Of a DNA stretch of 8,350 nucleotides, positions 1 to 7,068 are shown piece by piece. The position numbers were made by a program, and so were the translations under genes. The DNA comes from Bacteroidota bacterium (GTDB lineage Bacteria > Bacteroidota > Bacteroidia > Cytophagales > Cyclobacteriaceae). A model generated the notes under the pieces. It had not been told where the DNA came from. It worked only from the letters and a program-made list of their open reading frames with translations, and did no database searches. The stretch is taken from NCBI GenBank assembly GCA_023412765.1, contig JAEZBX010000334.1:1-8350 (forward strand). Reading direction: 5' to 3'. Numbering within the stretch: the first letter of the stretch is position 1; every line of letters starts with the position of its first letter.

Positions 1-2333
1 ATAGCCGGTACCAGCACGTTTTTATACTGGATGGTAGTTAGGATGGAATAATAAAACGATCTGTTCACAAGCGTAAGAAATACGTTTGCCGTTATCAGAG
101 TAACGAAAACCATTGTGCGTGTAACCAACTCGTTATCAAATTGCTGATGAGAATACTGATAAACGAAGAGGATACCTATAGTTATTACGAGCCCTTGCAA
201 AATACTAATGCTTAATTCCTTGCCACTGAAGAATGTTGTGCTTAGTGGTCGTGGCTTTTGTAACATCACATTTTTTTCTAGTGGTTCGTTTTCATAAATG
301 ATCGAGCAGGTGGGGCCCATAATCAATTCGAGGAAGATAACGTGTACGGGAGAGAATATAGCGGGATAGGCCCATCCAAGGATCAATGGAATGAACACGG
401 TAAGAATGATCGGTATGTGAATTGAAATGATATATTGAATGGCTTTTTTTAAATTCAAATAGATCTTTCTGCCCATGGCAATTGCATCTATCATTTTGGC
501 CAGGTCATCATCAGTCAGTACGATAGAAGATACTTCTTTAGCAATCTCCGATCCCTTTTTGCCCATGGCAATACTGATATGAGCTGCCTTCAACGCGGGT
601 CCATCGTTTACGCCATCACCTGTCATGGCAACTATATGACCCTTGGATTTCAGGGCATTAACAATTCGAAGCTTTGCAGCAGGAAACATCCGTGTAAAGA
701 CATTGTAATCAAGTACTGTCTTGTTCAATTCCTCTTCAGAAAGAGACATCAAATGATCGCCGCTCATTTCTTTGTCGTGACCGTGGAAATTCACCTGTCG
801 CGCTATCGTTGTAGTAGTGGCTGCATTGTCACCGGTGATTATTTTTATCTTTATGCCCGCTTGATAAAAAGAATTGAAAACGTCCTTAATATTTGCCTTT
901 GGAGGATCGTAGAATGCAACCAGTCCAAGAAACGAAAATGAAAGTTCTTGCTGCTTTTTAGGAAATGTTTCTCCTGCAAACCGACTGATTCCGACACCCA
1001 AAACTCTGAATCCCGCGCTGGCTAATTCTTGTAAGGCGTTCTTTATAGAATCTATTTCAGTGGACGTCAGATTCGATACTTGCATCATCGCCTCGGGAGC
1101 ACCTTTGGCTGCAATAATTCTCTTGCCGAATTTGTCTTCGAAAACATGAGTCATCATGGGAGGTTTGCCCGCCAATGGATATTCATGAATCATTTTGAAA
1201 TTATGTCGTTCATCTGAAGGTGATGTCTGTTCATATGCTTCATGCAGAGCAAGTTCCATTGGATCAAAAGGGATAGGTTCACTTGCCCACATTGCCGCAG
1301 TAATTATTTCATTTATGTGCGGCCCACGTTTTATATCTGATACCATTCCCGTCGATAGTGAAAAAATCTTTGTGAGTTTCATCCTGTTCTCGGTAATCGT
1401 TCCCGTTTTATCAAGACAGACAATCGACGCACTACCCAATGTTTCTACCGTGGACGTATGCTTTACGACAATACCAAGTCGCATCAATCGCCATGCACCC
1501 AGCGCCATAAACGTGGTGAAAGCTACCGGAATTTCTTCCGGAAGGATACTCATCGCAAGAGTCAATGCCTTAAGCAGACTTCCCGATAGATCGTATGACT
1601 GAAAATAATTTAGAGACCAGACGATAAGGAAGAAGATAATTCCTATGACTGCCATCTTTTTGACGAAGCTGCTGATTTGTCTTTGGAGTGGTGTTTCTCC
1701 TTTCTCTATATCTTCGATCGATTTACCAATTTTACCCAGTGCCGTTCCCGAGCCCACTTCGGTTACTACACAAATGGCAAGCCCGCTGGCTACCAAACTT
1801 CCCTGCAGTACTTTATCTTCTGTTGAAGCGTCTTTTGCTACTGGTAAAGATTCTCCCGTTAAGATTGATTCATTCACAGTAAAATCATTAGACTGAATGA
1901 TCTTACCATCAGCCGGAATAGACGTACCTTCTTCTATGATCACATAATCGCCTACTACGATTTCTTCTTTTGGAATTGTTGAAATTCTGCCTTCGCGAAT
2001 AACCCGGCACAGAGGTTGGGTTAAGGCGCGGAGTTTATCCAACGCCTTTTTGCTTCGCGATTCCTGATACAGCGATATTCCAGTGACAATAAATATGGCA
2101 ACCACCATGAAAATGCCATCGCTTGTATTTCCAGATATGAAATAGATGACCGCTGCTACCACCAGTAGAATTAGCATCGGTTCTTTCAAAAGGTCTAAAA
2201 CAATGACTGCGAAATGATTACTTCCTTTTTCAATTACGTTCCGGCCATGTAACCCGCGCGACTGTGTTACCTCAGCAGCAGTTAGACCGCTGATCCCTGA
2301 TTTTTCTACGATAATGTCGGCCTGGGTTCTCAA
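1..2333 (-). CDS. Cation-translocating P-type ATPase (P2-like, PEEIP subgroup), C-terminus cut by window edge
   Basis: This is an inner-membrane ATP-driven cation pump; 777 codons are visible and stay open to the left edge. Counting from a TTG at 2333, the marks are: N-terminal cation-ATPase segment with GLTAAEV; first membrane pair at about 50-95; actuator motif TGES at 159-162; M4 motif PEEIP at 265-269; phosphorylation motif DKTGT with Asp308; nucleotide-binding KGAPE at 410-414; DPPK; and hinge TGDGVNDG at 571-578. A C-terminal membrane region follows, including LELIMGP near 667. About 50-70 residues are probably missing. The frame has no ATG after the upstream stops (TAG TAA near 2380), so the start is non-ATG: TTG 2333 is my choice, with an ATT/ATC slightly upstream as the alternative. 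The family resembles calcium and proton pumps, but PEEIP replaces the PEGLP of classical Ca2+ pumps. The transported ion cannot be read from the sequence. The family call is secure; the substrate is unknown. Confidence 0.95.
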   Translation of the reverse strand, partial: MRTQADIIVEKSGISGLTAAEVTQSRGLHGRNVIEKGSNHFAVIVLDLLKEPMLILLVVAAVIYFISGNTSDGIFMVVAIFIVTGISLYQESRSKKALDKLRALTQPLCRVIREGRISTIPKEEIVVGDYVIIEEGTSIPADGKIIQSNDFTVNESILTGESLPVAKDASTEDKVLQGSLVASGLAICVVTEVGSGTALGKIGKSIEDIEKGETPLQRQISSFVKKMAVIGIIFFLIVWSLNYFQSYDLSGSLLKALTLAMSILPEEIPVAFTTFMALGAWRLMRLGIVVKHTSTVETLGSASIVCLDKTGTITENRMKLTKIFSLSTGMVSDIKRGPHINEIITAAMWASEPIPFDPMELALHEAYEQTSPSDERHNFKMIHEYPLAGKPPMMTHVFEDKFGKRIIAAKGAPEAMMQVSNLTSTEIDSIKNALQELASAGFRVLGVGISRFAGETFPKKQQELSFSFLGLVAFYDPPKANIKDVFNSFYQAGIKIKIITGDNAATTTTIARQVNFHGHDKEMSGDHLMSLSEEELNKTVLDYNVFTRMFPAAKLRIVNALKSKGHIVAMTGDGVNDGPALKAAHISIAMGKKGSEIAKEVSSIVLTDDDLAKMIDAIAMGRKIYLNLKKAIQYIISIHIPIILTVFIPLILGWAYPAIFSPVHVIFLELIMGPTCSIIYENEPLEKNVMLQKPRPLSTTFFSGKELSISILQGLVITIGILFVYQYSHQQFDNELVTRTMVFVTLITANVFLTLVNRSFYYSILTTIQYKNVLVPA

Positions 2334-2550
2334 ATTGTGTTGCCAGATGTTGTGAATCTGATACGTTTGAAGTGTAAATTACTATAGGTGTAACATTGAA
2401 GTGGGACCTTAGCTGCGAAAAGTTAAATGTTTTAGAGGAGATTGTTTATTCTAAGTTTAATTCGCTCAATATATCAGGGTTAACACAATCCCGGAAGCAT
2501 CGAAAACATGCCAGGATAAAACGAGCTAGCTTTTCGCTTCGCTACTGTCT
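2334..2550. other. Intergenic region between the ATPase and beta-lactamase genes
   Basis: This 217-base AT-rich spacer lies between two minus-strand genes. It should hold the end of the beta-lactamase transcript and the promoter of the ATPase. I found no convincing Bacteroidetes -7/-33 pair and no strong hairpin plus T-run. An 8-base palindrome, AGCTAGCT, lies just past the lactamase stop (about 2524-2531) but is too weak to call a terminator. No conserved protein fragment was recognised on either strand. Confidence 0.5.
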
Positions 2551-3426
2551 TTACTTCTTGGCGACTTTCTTGTCGTATTCAGACTGGAGACCTGCAAGCG
2601 CCTTATCGTAACCCTCACGGTCTCTGAAAACTTCGGGATTGTAAGTGTCTCCCGGCTTCCTTTTTTTGTGAAGGTCAAATTGGCTGGCATGTGCCGCCAC
2701 CCAAATATCAAAAGTCACTGACTTCATTGCCTTCAGCGTGTACGCATAGTCATTCGCTATCTCGCGATACGCCGGTATGGCATCGAGATGTTTGTCCGTA
2801 ACAATCGTCGGCATGTTCGCGATCAGCACACGGTAGGTCCCTTTTTCATCTCTGACGTCAAAAAGATAACTGCACGAACCTTTTGTGTGCCCCGGATGAT
2901 GAAGGTGGGTCAGCTTCATGTCGCCAAGCGCAATGACTTCCTTATCGTGAAGCTTACGATCGACCTTTACGGGCTCAAACATAACGGTACCGCCAAACGC
3001 ATAATCGGAAATGCCACCTTCCTCCATCACGGCCACGTCTTTTTCGTCAACCATCATGCTGGCACCTGTGGCTTTCTTGATCTCCGCCAATGCACCTGTG
3101 TGATCGAAATGCGCCTGCGTGGTGAGCAGTATCCTGATGTCATTGAACTTGAAGCCCAGCGACGCTACATTGGATTTGATAACATCGAATGATCCGGCTA
3201 AACCGGTATTGATGAGAATGTGGCCCTTCGGTGTGGTGATGAGGTAGCAGCCCAGGTCGTAGGTTCCGACATAATAGAGATTCCCCGCGATGCGGAAGGG
3301 TTCATACGTCTTCGACCATTCGGGATTACCACCGGTTGGTTCTTTGACCTGCTGGGCAAACGAAATCACGACGCAGAAAAGCAGCGTGACGAGGGAAAAT
3401 GTAGTCTTCAGGATTCTTTCGGGCAT
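2551..3426 (-). CDS. Subclass B3 metallo-beta-lactamase, GOB-like (Gln at zinc ligand 116)
   Basis: This is a secreted zinc hydrolase predicted to open the beta-lactam ring, including carbapenems, in the periplasm. At 291 residues it matches GOB enzymes (about 290). A Sec signal peptide spans about 1-24 (hydrophobic core SLVTLLFCVV, likely cleavage after SFA); the Cys in LLFC does not fit a lipobox. The metal site reads Q104-A-H106-F-D108-H109, then H180 in HHPGHTKGS and H246 in AAHASQFDLH. In B3 numbering these are Gln116, His118, Asp120, His121, His196 and His263. Gln116 and the Met in IANMP (GOB Met221) are typical of GOB rather than L1 or FEZ. The ATG at 3426 is chosen because it gives the signal peptide directly. 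The gene stands alone, divergent from a padR-permease pair. Its GC content appears higher than that of its neighbours. The family call is very strong; resistance activity is inferred. Confidence 0.95.
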   Translation of the reverse strand: MPERILKTTFSLVTLLFCVVISFAQQVKEPTGGNPEWSKTYEPFRIAGNLYYVGTYDLGCYLITTPKGHILINTGLAGSFDVIKSNVASLGFKFNDIRILLTTQAHFDHTGALAEIKKATGASMMVDEKDVAVMEEGGISDYAFGGTVMFEPVKVDRKLHDKEVIALGDMKLTHLHHPGHTKGSCSYLFDVRDEKGTYRVLIANMPTIVTDKHLDAIPAYREIANDYAYTLKAMKSVTFDIWVAAHASQFDLHKKRKPGDTYNPEVFRDREGYDKALAGLQSEYDKKVAKK

Positions 3427-3553
3427 AAAAACACGTTTGAATCGTCAAGAAACAAAAAGCCTGAAATCATAGCAACTTCGGGAGCTTCATTTCTGTGATA
3501 TATATTCTTCGGATGCATCACAAAATATCAATACTACAAAATAGGATTTAAGA

Positions 3554-3561
3554 TATTTTTG
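3554..3561 (+). promoter_or_regulatory. Bacteroidetes-type -7 promoter element for padR
   Basis: The bases TATTTTTG match the Bacteroidetes sigma-A -7 consensus TAnnTTTG exactly. They sit 36 bases before the chosen padR ATG, leaving room for a short leader of roughly 30 bases. No TTG was found at the -33 distance, so only half of the promoter is supported. The match also argues against a TTG start at 3559, which would lie inside the promoter. Confidence 0.5.
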
Positions 3562-3577
3562 TTTACCTTCGAAACAC

Positions 3578-3589
3578 TACTTTATAGTA
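3578..3589. promoter_or_regulatory. Possible PadR operator (TACT-N4-AGTA inverted repeat)
   Basis: TACTTTATAGTA is a perfect 4-base inverted repeat around four bases, lying between the -7 element and the padR start codon. Repression by roadblock at such a position would fit autoregulation, which is common for PadR proteins. The site is short and could arise by chance in AT-rich DNA; the assignment is an inference. Confidence 0.3.
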
Positions 3590-3597
3590 ATTGCCTT

Positions 3598-3930
3598 ATG
3601 CAAAAGTATCAGCTTGGTGAGTTTGAGGAGATCGTTCTCCTTGCTGTCGGCATTCTTCACGGAAATGCTTACGGTGTGACGATAAAGGATGAAATCGAAA
3701 ACAGACTGGGTCGTGAAGTCAGCGTTGGGGCCTTGCAGGTAACATTGCGCAGACTGGAAAAAAAAGGTTATCTGAAATCCAAACATGGAGACACAGAAAA
3801 AAGCCGAGGCGGTCGTCCGAAACTATACTTTACGATAACGGCGTACGGCAAGAAAGCGCTCGCATATGTTCGTGAGACACGAAATCAACTATGGAAAGCA
3901 CTTCCTCAAACGGTACTTAAGCTTGGCTAA
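3598..3930 (+). CDS. PadR-family transcriptional regulator
   Basis: This is a 110-residue winged-helix DNA-binding protein, the usual size for a small PadR regulator (subfamily 2 type) lacking a long C-terminal domain. The PadR signature is clear: LGEFEEIVLLAVGIL at the N-terminus, then NAYGV, then the recognition-helix region VSVGALQVTLRRLEKKGYL, then the wing with RGGRPKLYFTITAYGKKAL, and a dimerising C-terminal helix ending near ETRNQLWKAL. The ATG at 3598 is preferred because family members begin a few residues before YQLGEFEE and because a TTG at 3559 falls in the promoter element. The stop overlaps the start of the permease gene, so the two are co-translated and the permease is the probable regulated target. 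The ligand is unknown. No Shine-Dalgarno sequence is visible, which is normal for this phylum. Confidence 0.93.
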   Translation: MQKYQLGEFEEIVLLAVGILHGNAYGVTIKDEIENRLGREVSVGALQVTLRRLEKKGYLKSKHGDTEKSRGGRPKLYFTITAYGKKALAYVRETRNQLWKALPQTVLKLG

Positions 3931-6544
3931 TAAAAAACAAGACATATCGCCCCCGGCATTTCCTTTAAGACTCCTCAAGTGGTTATGCAAACCCGAATAT
4001 CATTCAGATATAGAAGGCGACCTTTTAGAATTGTACGATCGCCGCGTTACAAGATTCGGAGAACGCAAAGCTCGAATTTTATTATTTAAAGATGTCATTC
4101 TCTTGTTAAGGCCAGGCATTATCAGGCCAGTTGAAGCAGATGAAAGTTTAATCTCAAACGCTATGTTAAGAAGCTATTTTAAGATCGGTTGGAGAAATCT
4201 TCTTCGTTACAAGGGATACTCCGCTATTAACATCGTCGGTCTTGCTATGGGTATGGCTGTCGCGTTACTCATTGGCCTGTGGATGTATGATGAACTTTCA
4301 TTTGACACCTATCATACCAATCATGATCGTATTGCACAGGTTATGCAACATAGGGATTTCAATAACGAAATCAGCACGGGGATTTCCATGCCCGCTGTAA
4401 TGGGAGGGGAGATCAGGAATGTTTATGGTACCGATTTCAAATATGTATTGCAATCGTCATGGAATTTCGATCACACGCTTGCCTACGGTGACAAAATATT
4501 CCTGAAGCCAGGAAGTTTTATCGAGCCAGGAGTGACCGAGATGCTGAGCCTGAAAATGGTTGCTGGAACGAGAGATGGTTTAAAGGATATGAACTCCATA
4601 CTCCTTTCTGAATCAGTCGCCAGTGCTTATTTCGGAGAAGATGACCCTATCAATAAAGTATTGCGGATTGACAACCAGACCAATGTAAATGTAACAGGTG
4701 TTTATGAAGATCTTCCCGACAATACTTCATTTAGAAATCTCAAGTTCATTTTGCCATGGGATCTTTACCTCAACATGAATCCCTGGATTGGGGAGAAGGA
4801 ATACCCATGGGGAAGTAACTTCACCCAAACTTTTGTACAGATTGCAGATAATGCTGATATGGAAAAGGTATCGGCCAGGATCAAAGATGTGAAGGCGAAT
4901 AAGATGCCTGAGGAGGTCAGGAGGAGCGAAAATCCCGCAGTCTTTCTTCATCCCATGAACAAATGGCATTTGTATTCTGATTTTAAGAATGGGATCAATA
5001 CAGGAGGGGCTATCAGTAATGTCTGGTTGTTTGGCACAACAGGTGTTTTTGTATTGCTTCTGGCCTGCATAAATTTTATGAACCTCAGTACAGCACGATC
5101 AGAAAAACGATCGAAAGAAGTGGGGCTCAGGAAAGCCATTGGATCTCTACGCAGCCAGTTGATCACGCAATTCTTCAGTGAATCGGTGTTGATCTCTGTG
5201 TTTGCATTTTTTGTGGCTTTGATAATTGTGATTCTCATTTTGCCTTCATTCAATGTAATTGCCGAAAAAAAGATATCCCTACCTTGGATCGACCCTATAT
5301 TTTGGCTGATGGGGATTGGCTTTAGTGTGGTGACGGGATTGTTTGCCGGACTGTACCCCGCATTGTTTTTATCTTCTTTTCTGCCGGTAAAAGTGCTGAA
5401 GGGTACCTATAAAGCGGGGAGGTTTGCATCATTACCCCGGAAAGTACTGGTCGTAATGCAGTTTACTATTTCAATTACACTGATCATTGGTACTATGGTG
5501 GTTTATAAACAAATAAATCATGGACAGAACCGGCCTTTGGGCTATAACACGGACGGATTGATAGGCGTGAGCATTAATGAAGAAAGGCATAAGCACTTTG
5601 AGGCGATACGAACGGAATTAAAAAATACCGGCGCTATTGTTGAAATGGCTGAGTCGGGTAGTCCCACTACAGGGGTCTGGAATACAAGCGGTGGTTTCGA
5701 CTGGGAAGGTAAGGATCCGAATCAAGGAGTCGACTTTCCTAATAACAGTGTTTCCCATGATTATGGAAAAACTATTGGGTGGGACATTAAGGAAGGCAGG
5801 GATTTTTCCAGGAATTTTGCCTCTGACTCAGCCGCATTCATTTTAAATGAGTCTGCTGTAAAATTCATTGGTTTGAAAGATCCTGTTGGAAAGGTAATCC
5901 GCTGGGAAGGTACGCCATACACCATAATCGGCGTAGTAAAGGATTTGCTGGTGGAGTCGCCTTATCGGCCTGTGCGCCCATCGCTTTTCCATCTCTCAAC
6001 TAATCATAACGTGCTCATATTAAAAGTAAATCCGGAAATGAGCATGCGCGATGCGTTAGGAAAGATTGAAACTGTTTTCAGAAAGTACAACCCAGGTTCG
6101 CCCTTCCAGGCAAACTTTGCCGATGAGGAATTTGCCAGAAAATTTGGAAATGAAAAACGCATCGGTACACTGGCGACATTTTTTGCTATCCTGGCTATTC
6201 TCATTTCATGTCTTGGACTATTCGGGCTTGCTTCATTTGTAGCGGAGCAAAGAACCAAGGAAATTGGGATCCGAAAAATATTGGGCGCGTCAGTGGCCAA
6301 CTTGTGGCGAATGCTTTCGAAGGATTTTGTTGCACTGGTCATCCTTTCCTGTTTGATTTCTATTCCATTAGCCTACTACTATTTGAACAACTGGTTACAG
6401 AGGTATGAATACCGGACAGATATTCCCTGGTGGATCTTTGCCGCTTCGTCTTTTGGTGCGCTGATCATTACTTTTATCACTGTAAGCTTCCAGTCAATCA
6501 AAGCTGCCATGATGAACCCTGTGAAAAGTTTACGGTCGGAGTAG
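3923..6544 (+). CDS. FtsX/MacB-type ABC transporter permease with N-terminal permease prefix domain
   Basis: This is a large inner-membrane permease without its own nucleotide-binding domain; a separate MacB-like ATPase would be needed. From the chosen start it has 873 residues. A soluble prefix at about 10-75 (PPAFPLRLLKWLC, EGDLLELYDRR) matches the permease prefix domain found next to PadR genes. A first membrane helix at about 102-124 leads into a periplasmic MacB-PCD-like domain. A first FtsX domain spans about 365-500 (ACINFMNLSTARSEKR, KEVGLRKAIG), then a second periplasmic domain, then a C-terminal FtsX domain from about 748 (SCLGLFGLASF, KEIGIRKILGAS, PVKSLRSE). TTG at 3923 overlaps the padR stop (TTGGCTAA) and places the prefix near the N-terminus, as in relatives. 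An in-frame ATG at 3866 would add 19 residues inside padR and is the alternative. Members of this group are thought to act in efflux or envelope stress; the substrate is unknown here. Confidence 0.93.
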   Translation: MANKKQDISPPAFPLRLLKWLCKPEYHSDIEGDLLELYDRRVTRFGERKARILLFKDVILLLRPGIIRPVEADESLISNAMLRSYFKIGWRNLLRYKGYSAINIVGLAMGMAVALLIGLWMYDELSFDTYHTNHDRIAQVMQHRDFNNEISTGISMPAVMGGEIRNVYGTDFKYVLQSSWNFDHTLAYGDKIFLKPGSFIEPGVTEMLSLKMVAGTRDGLKDMNSILLSESVASAYFGEDDPINKVLRIDNQTNVNVTGVYEDLPDNTSFRNLKFILPWDLYLNMNPWIGEKEYPWGSNFTQTFVQIADNADMEKVSARIKDVKANKMPEEVRRSENPAVFLHPMNKWHLYSDFKNGINTGGAISNVWLFGTTGVFVLLLACINFMNLSTARSEKRSKEVGLRKAIGSLRSQLITQFFSESVLISVFAFFVALIIVILILPSFNVIAEKKISLPWIDPIFWLMGIGFSVVTGLFAGLYPALFLSSFLPVKVLKGTYKAGRFASLPRKVLVVMQFTISITLIIGTMVVYKQINHGQNRPLGYNTDGLIGVSINEERHKHFEAIRTELKNTGAIVEMAESGSPTTGVWNTSGGFDWEGKDPNQGVDFPNNSVSHDYGKTIGWDIKEGRDFSRNFASDSAAFILNESAVKFIGLKDPVGKVIRWEGTPYTIIGVVKDLLVESPYRPVRPSLFHLSTNHNVLILKVNPEMSMRDALGKIETVFRKYNPGSPFQANFADEEFARKFGNEKRIGTLATFFAILAILISCLGLFGLASFVAEQRTKEIGIRKILGASVANLWRMLSKDFVALVILSCLISIPLAYYYLNNWLQRYEYRTDIPWWIFAASSFGALIITFITVSFQSIKAAMMNPVKSLRSE

Positions 6545-6584
6545 TTGCATTTCGAGGTGTTGATGTAGACTAAAATGATGAGGA

Positions 6585-6744
6585 TGTCAACGGAATGCCT
6601 ATAGGCCTTATCCCGTGGACGGCCCCTGTTACTACATCTGGCCAGTTATGGGGTTTGCTAAAGCCATCAACCCGAGTTGAAGACGGCTACATCTGATTAG
6701 CTGATACCTCCATAGCTGATACCTTCAAAAGTAGCAACGGAAAA
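6585..6744 (-). pseudogene. Possible decayed PAP2-family phosphatase fragment
   Basis: On the minus strand, two short stretches in different frames resemble the PAP2 (type 2 phosphatidic acid phosphatase) core. The first, 6744-6700, reads FSVATFEGISYGG, like the segment after the SGH motif. The second, 6665-6585, reads GFSKPHNWPDVVTGAVHGI, like the SRxxxxxHxxxD motif, with HNWPD in place of HWPSD and several residues missing between Ser-Lys and His. They are separated by a frameshift and stops, and no SGH motif is visible. If real, this is a badly degraded remnant; chance similarity is a serious alternative. Confidence 0.25.
6698..6724. repeat. 12-base tandem duplication (15-base period)
   Basis: The 12 bases TAGCTGATACCT occur at 6698-6709 and again at 6713-6724, separated by three bases. 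This is a short local duplication in non-coding DNA, plausibly a replication-slippage event, with no evident function. Confidence 0.7.
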
Positions 6745-6791
6745 GCTTTTCGAAATGCATAAACGCAATTGTATACACCAAACGCAGCTAA

Positions 6792-7031
6792 CGTAACATA
6801 CACTACGGTATTGGTTTTGAACAAAAACAGGCGGAAGCGATTTTTAAAGTATTCACAAGATTACATTCAAATGACGCGTATCGAGGGTCTAGAATTGGAT
6901 TATCCATTGTTAGGAAAGTAGTCGAGAGTCATGATGGACTTGTCTGGGCAGAGAGCGAACCATCGAAAGGCTCCGTTTTCAACGTTATGTTGCCTTCGAT
7001 CGAAGAATCTCCGAAGAGTTCTTTTAAATAA
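6792..7031 (+). pseudogene. 3' remnant of a sensor histidine kinase (HATPase_c domain)
   Basis: An open frame without a start codon, following an in-frame TAA at 6789 and ending with TAA at 7029, encodes the C-terminal half of a histidine-kinase ATP-binding domain. It shows a G1-box remnant, HYGIGFEQ (normally DNGIGF), then the F-box FKVFTRLHS, then the G2 box RGSRIGLSIVRKVVESHDG (normally GTGIGL), then WAESEPSKGSVFNVMLP and a short tail. Everything upstream (sensor, HisKA, N-box) is missing, and both glycine boxes carry substitutions at key residues. The Asp-Asn of G1 is His-Tyr, and the second Gly of G2 is Arg. The fragment therefore cannot be a working kinase. Its good conservation elsewhere suggests fairly recent decay. 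It ends 37 bases before the carbonic anhydrase gene. Confidence 0.82.
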
Positions 7032-7037
7032 GGGAAG

Positions 7038-7045
7038 TATTTTAG
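7038..7045 (+). promoter_or_regulatory. Weak candidate -7 element for carbonic anhydrase
   Basis: TATTTTAG matches the Bacteroidetes TAnnTTTG element with one mismatch and lies 23 bases before the carbonic anhydrase ATG. No TTG at the -33 distance was seen. It is listed only as the best candidate in the 37-base gap behind the kinase remnant. Confidence 0.22.
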
Positions 7046-7068
7046 ACTTTAAATAAAAACAAAAGCTT

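Larger units (their letters stand above)
3427..3597. promoter_or_regulatory. Divergent intergenic control region between the beta-lactamase and padR
   Basis: This 171-base spacer must hold the 5' control signals of both the minus-strand beta-lactamase and the plus-strand padR-permease unit. It is clearly AT-rich. On the plus strand a TAnnTTTG element and an inverted repeat stand before padR (listed separately). On the minus strand only imperfect TATTTTG elements are visible, so the beta-lactamase promoter cannot be placed. An 8-base palindrome, GATGCATC, lies at 3512-3519. Confidence 0.6.
6545..7068. other. Gene-remnant region between the permease and carbonic anhydrase
   Basis: These 524 bases contain no intact gene. 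The right part holds a clear histidine-kinase 3' remnant. The left part holds a faint minus-strand resemblance to a PAP2 phosphatase and a short tandem duplication. No insertion-sequence ends or transposase fragments were seen. I found no clear terminator behind the permease stop. The region reads as an old site of gene decay. Confidence 0.6.

Noticed and set aside
579..1896. Several plus-strand open frames (for example 579-941, 1195-1602, 1645-1896)
   Set aside because: They lie opposite the P-type ATPase, whose motifs are continuous on the minus strand; their translations have no recognisable domains.
2396..2611. Plus-strand open frame of 71 codons across the ATPase-lactamase spacer
   Set aside because: It runs into the antisense of the lactamase 3' end and has no family resemblance or promoter.
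2788..3498. Plus-strand open frames within and beyond the lactamase
   Set aside because: They are antisense to a gene with a complete metal site and signal peptide, and their translations are low-quality.
3494..3522. TGTGA-N19-TCACA inverted arms suggesting a CRP-like site
   Set aside because: The spacing is far too long for a CRP site (N6), and five-base arms are expected by chance.
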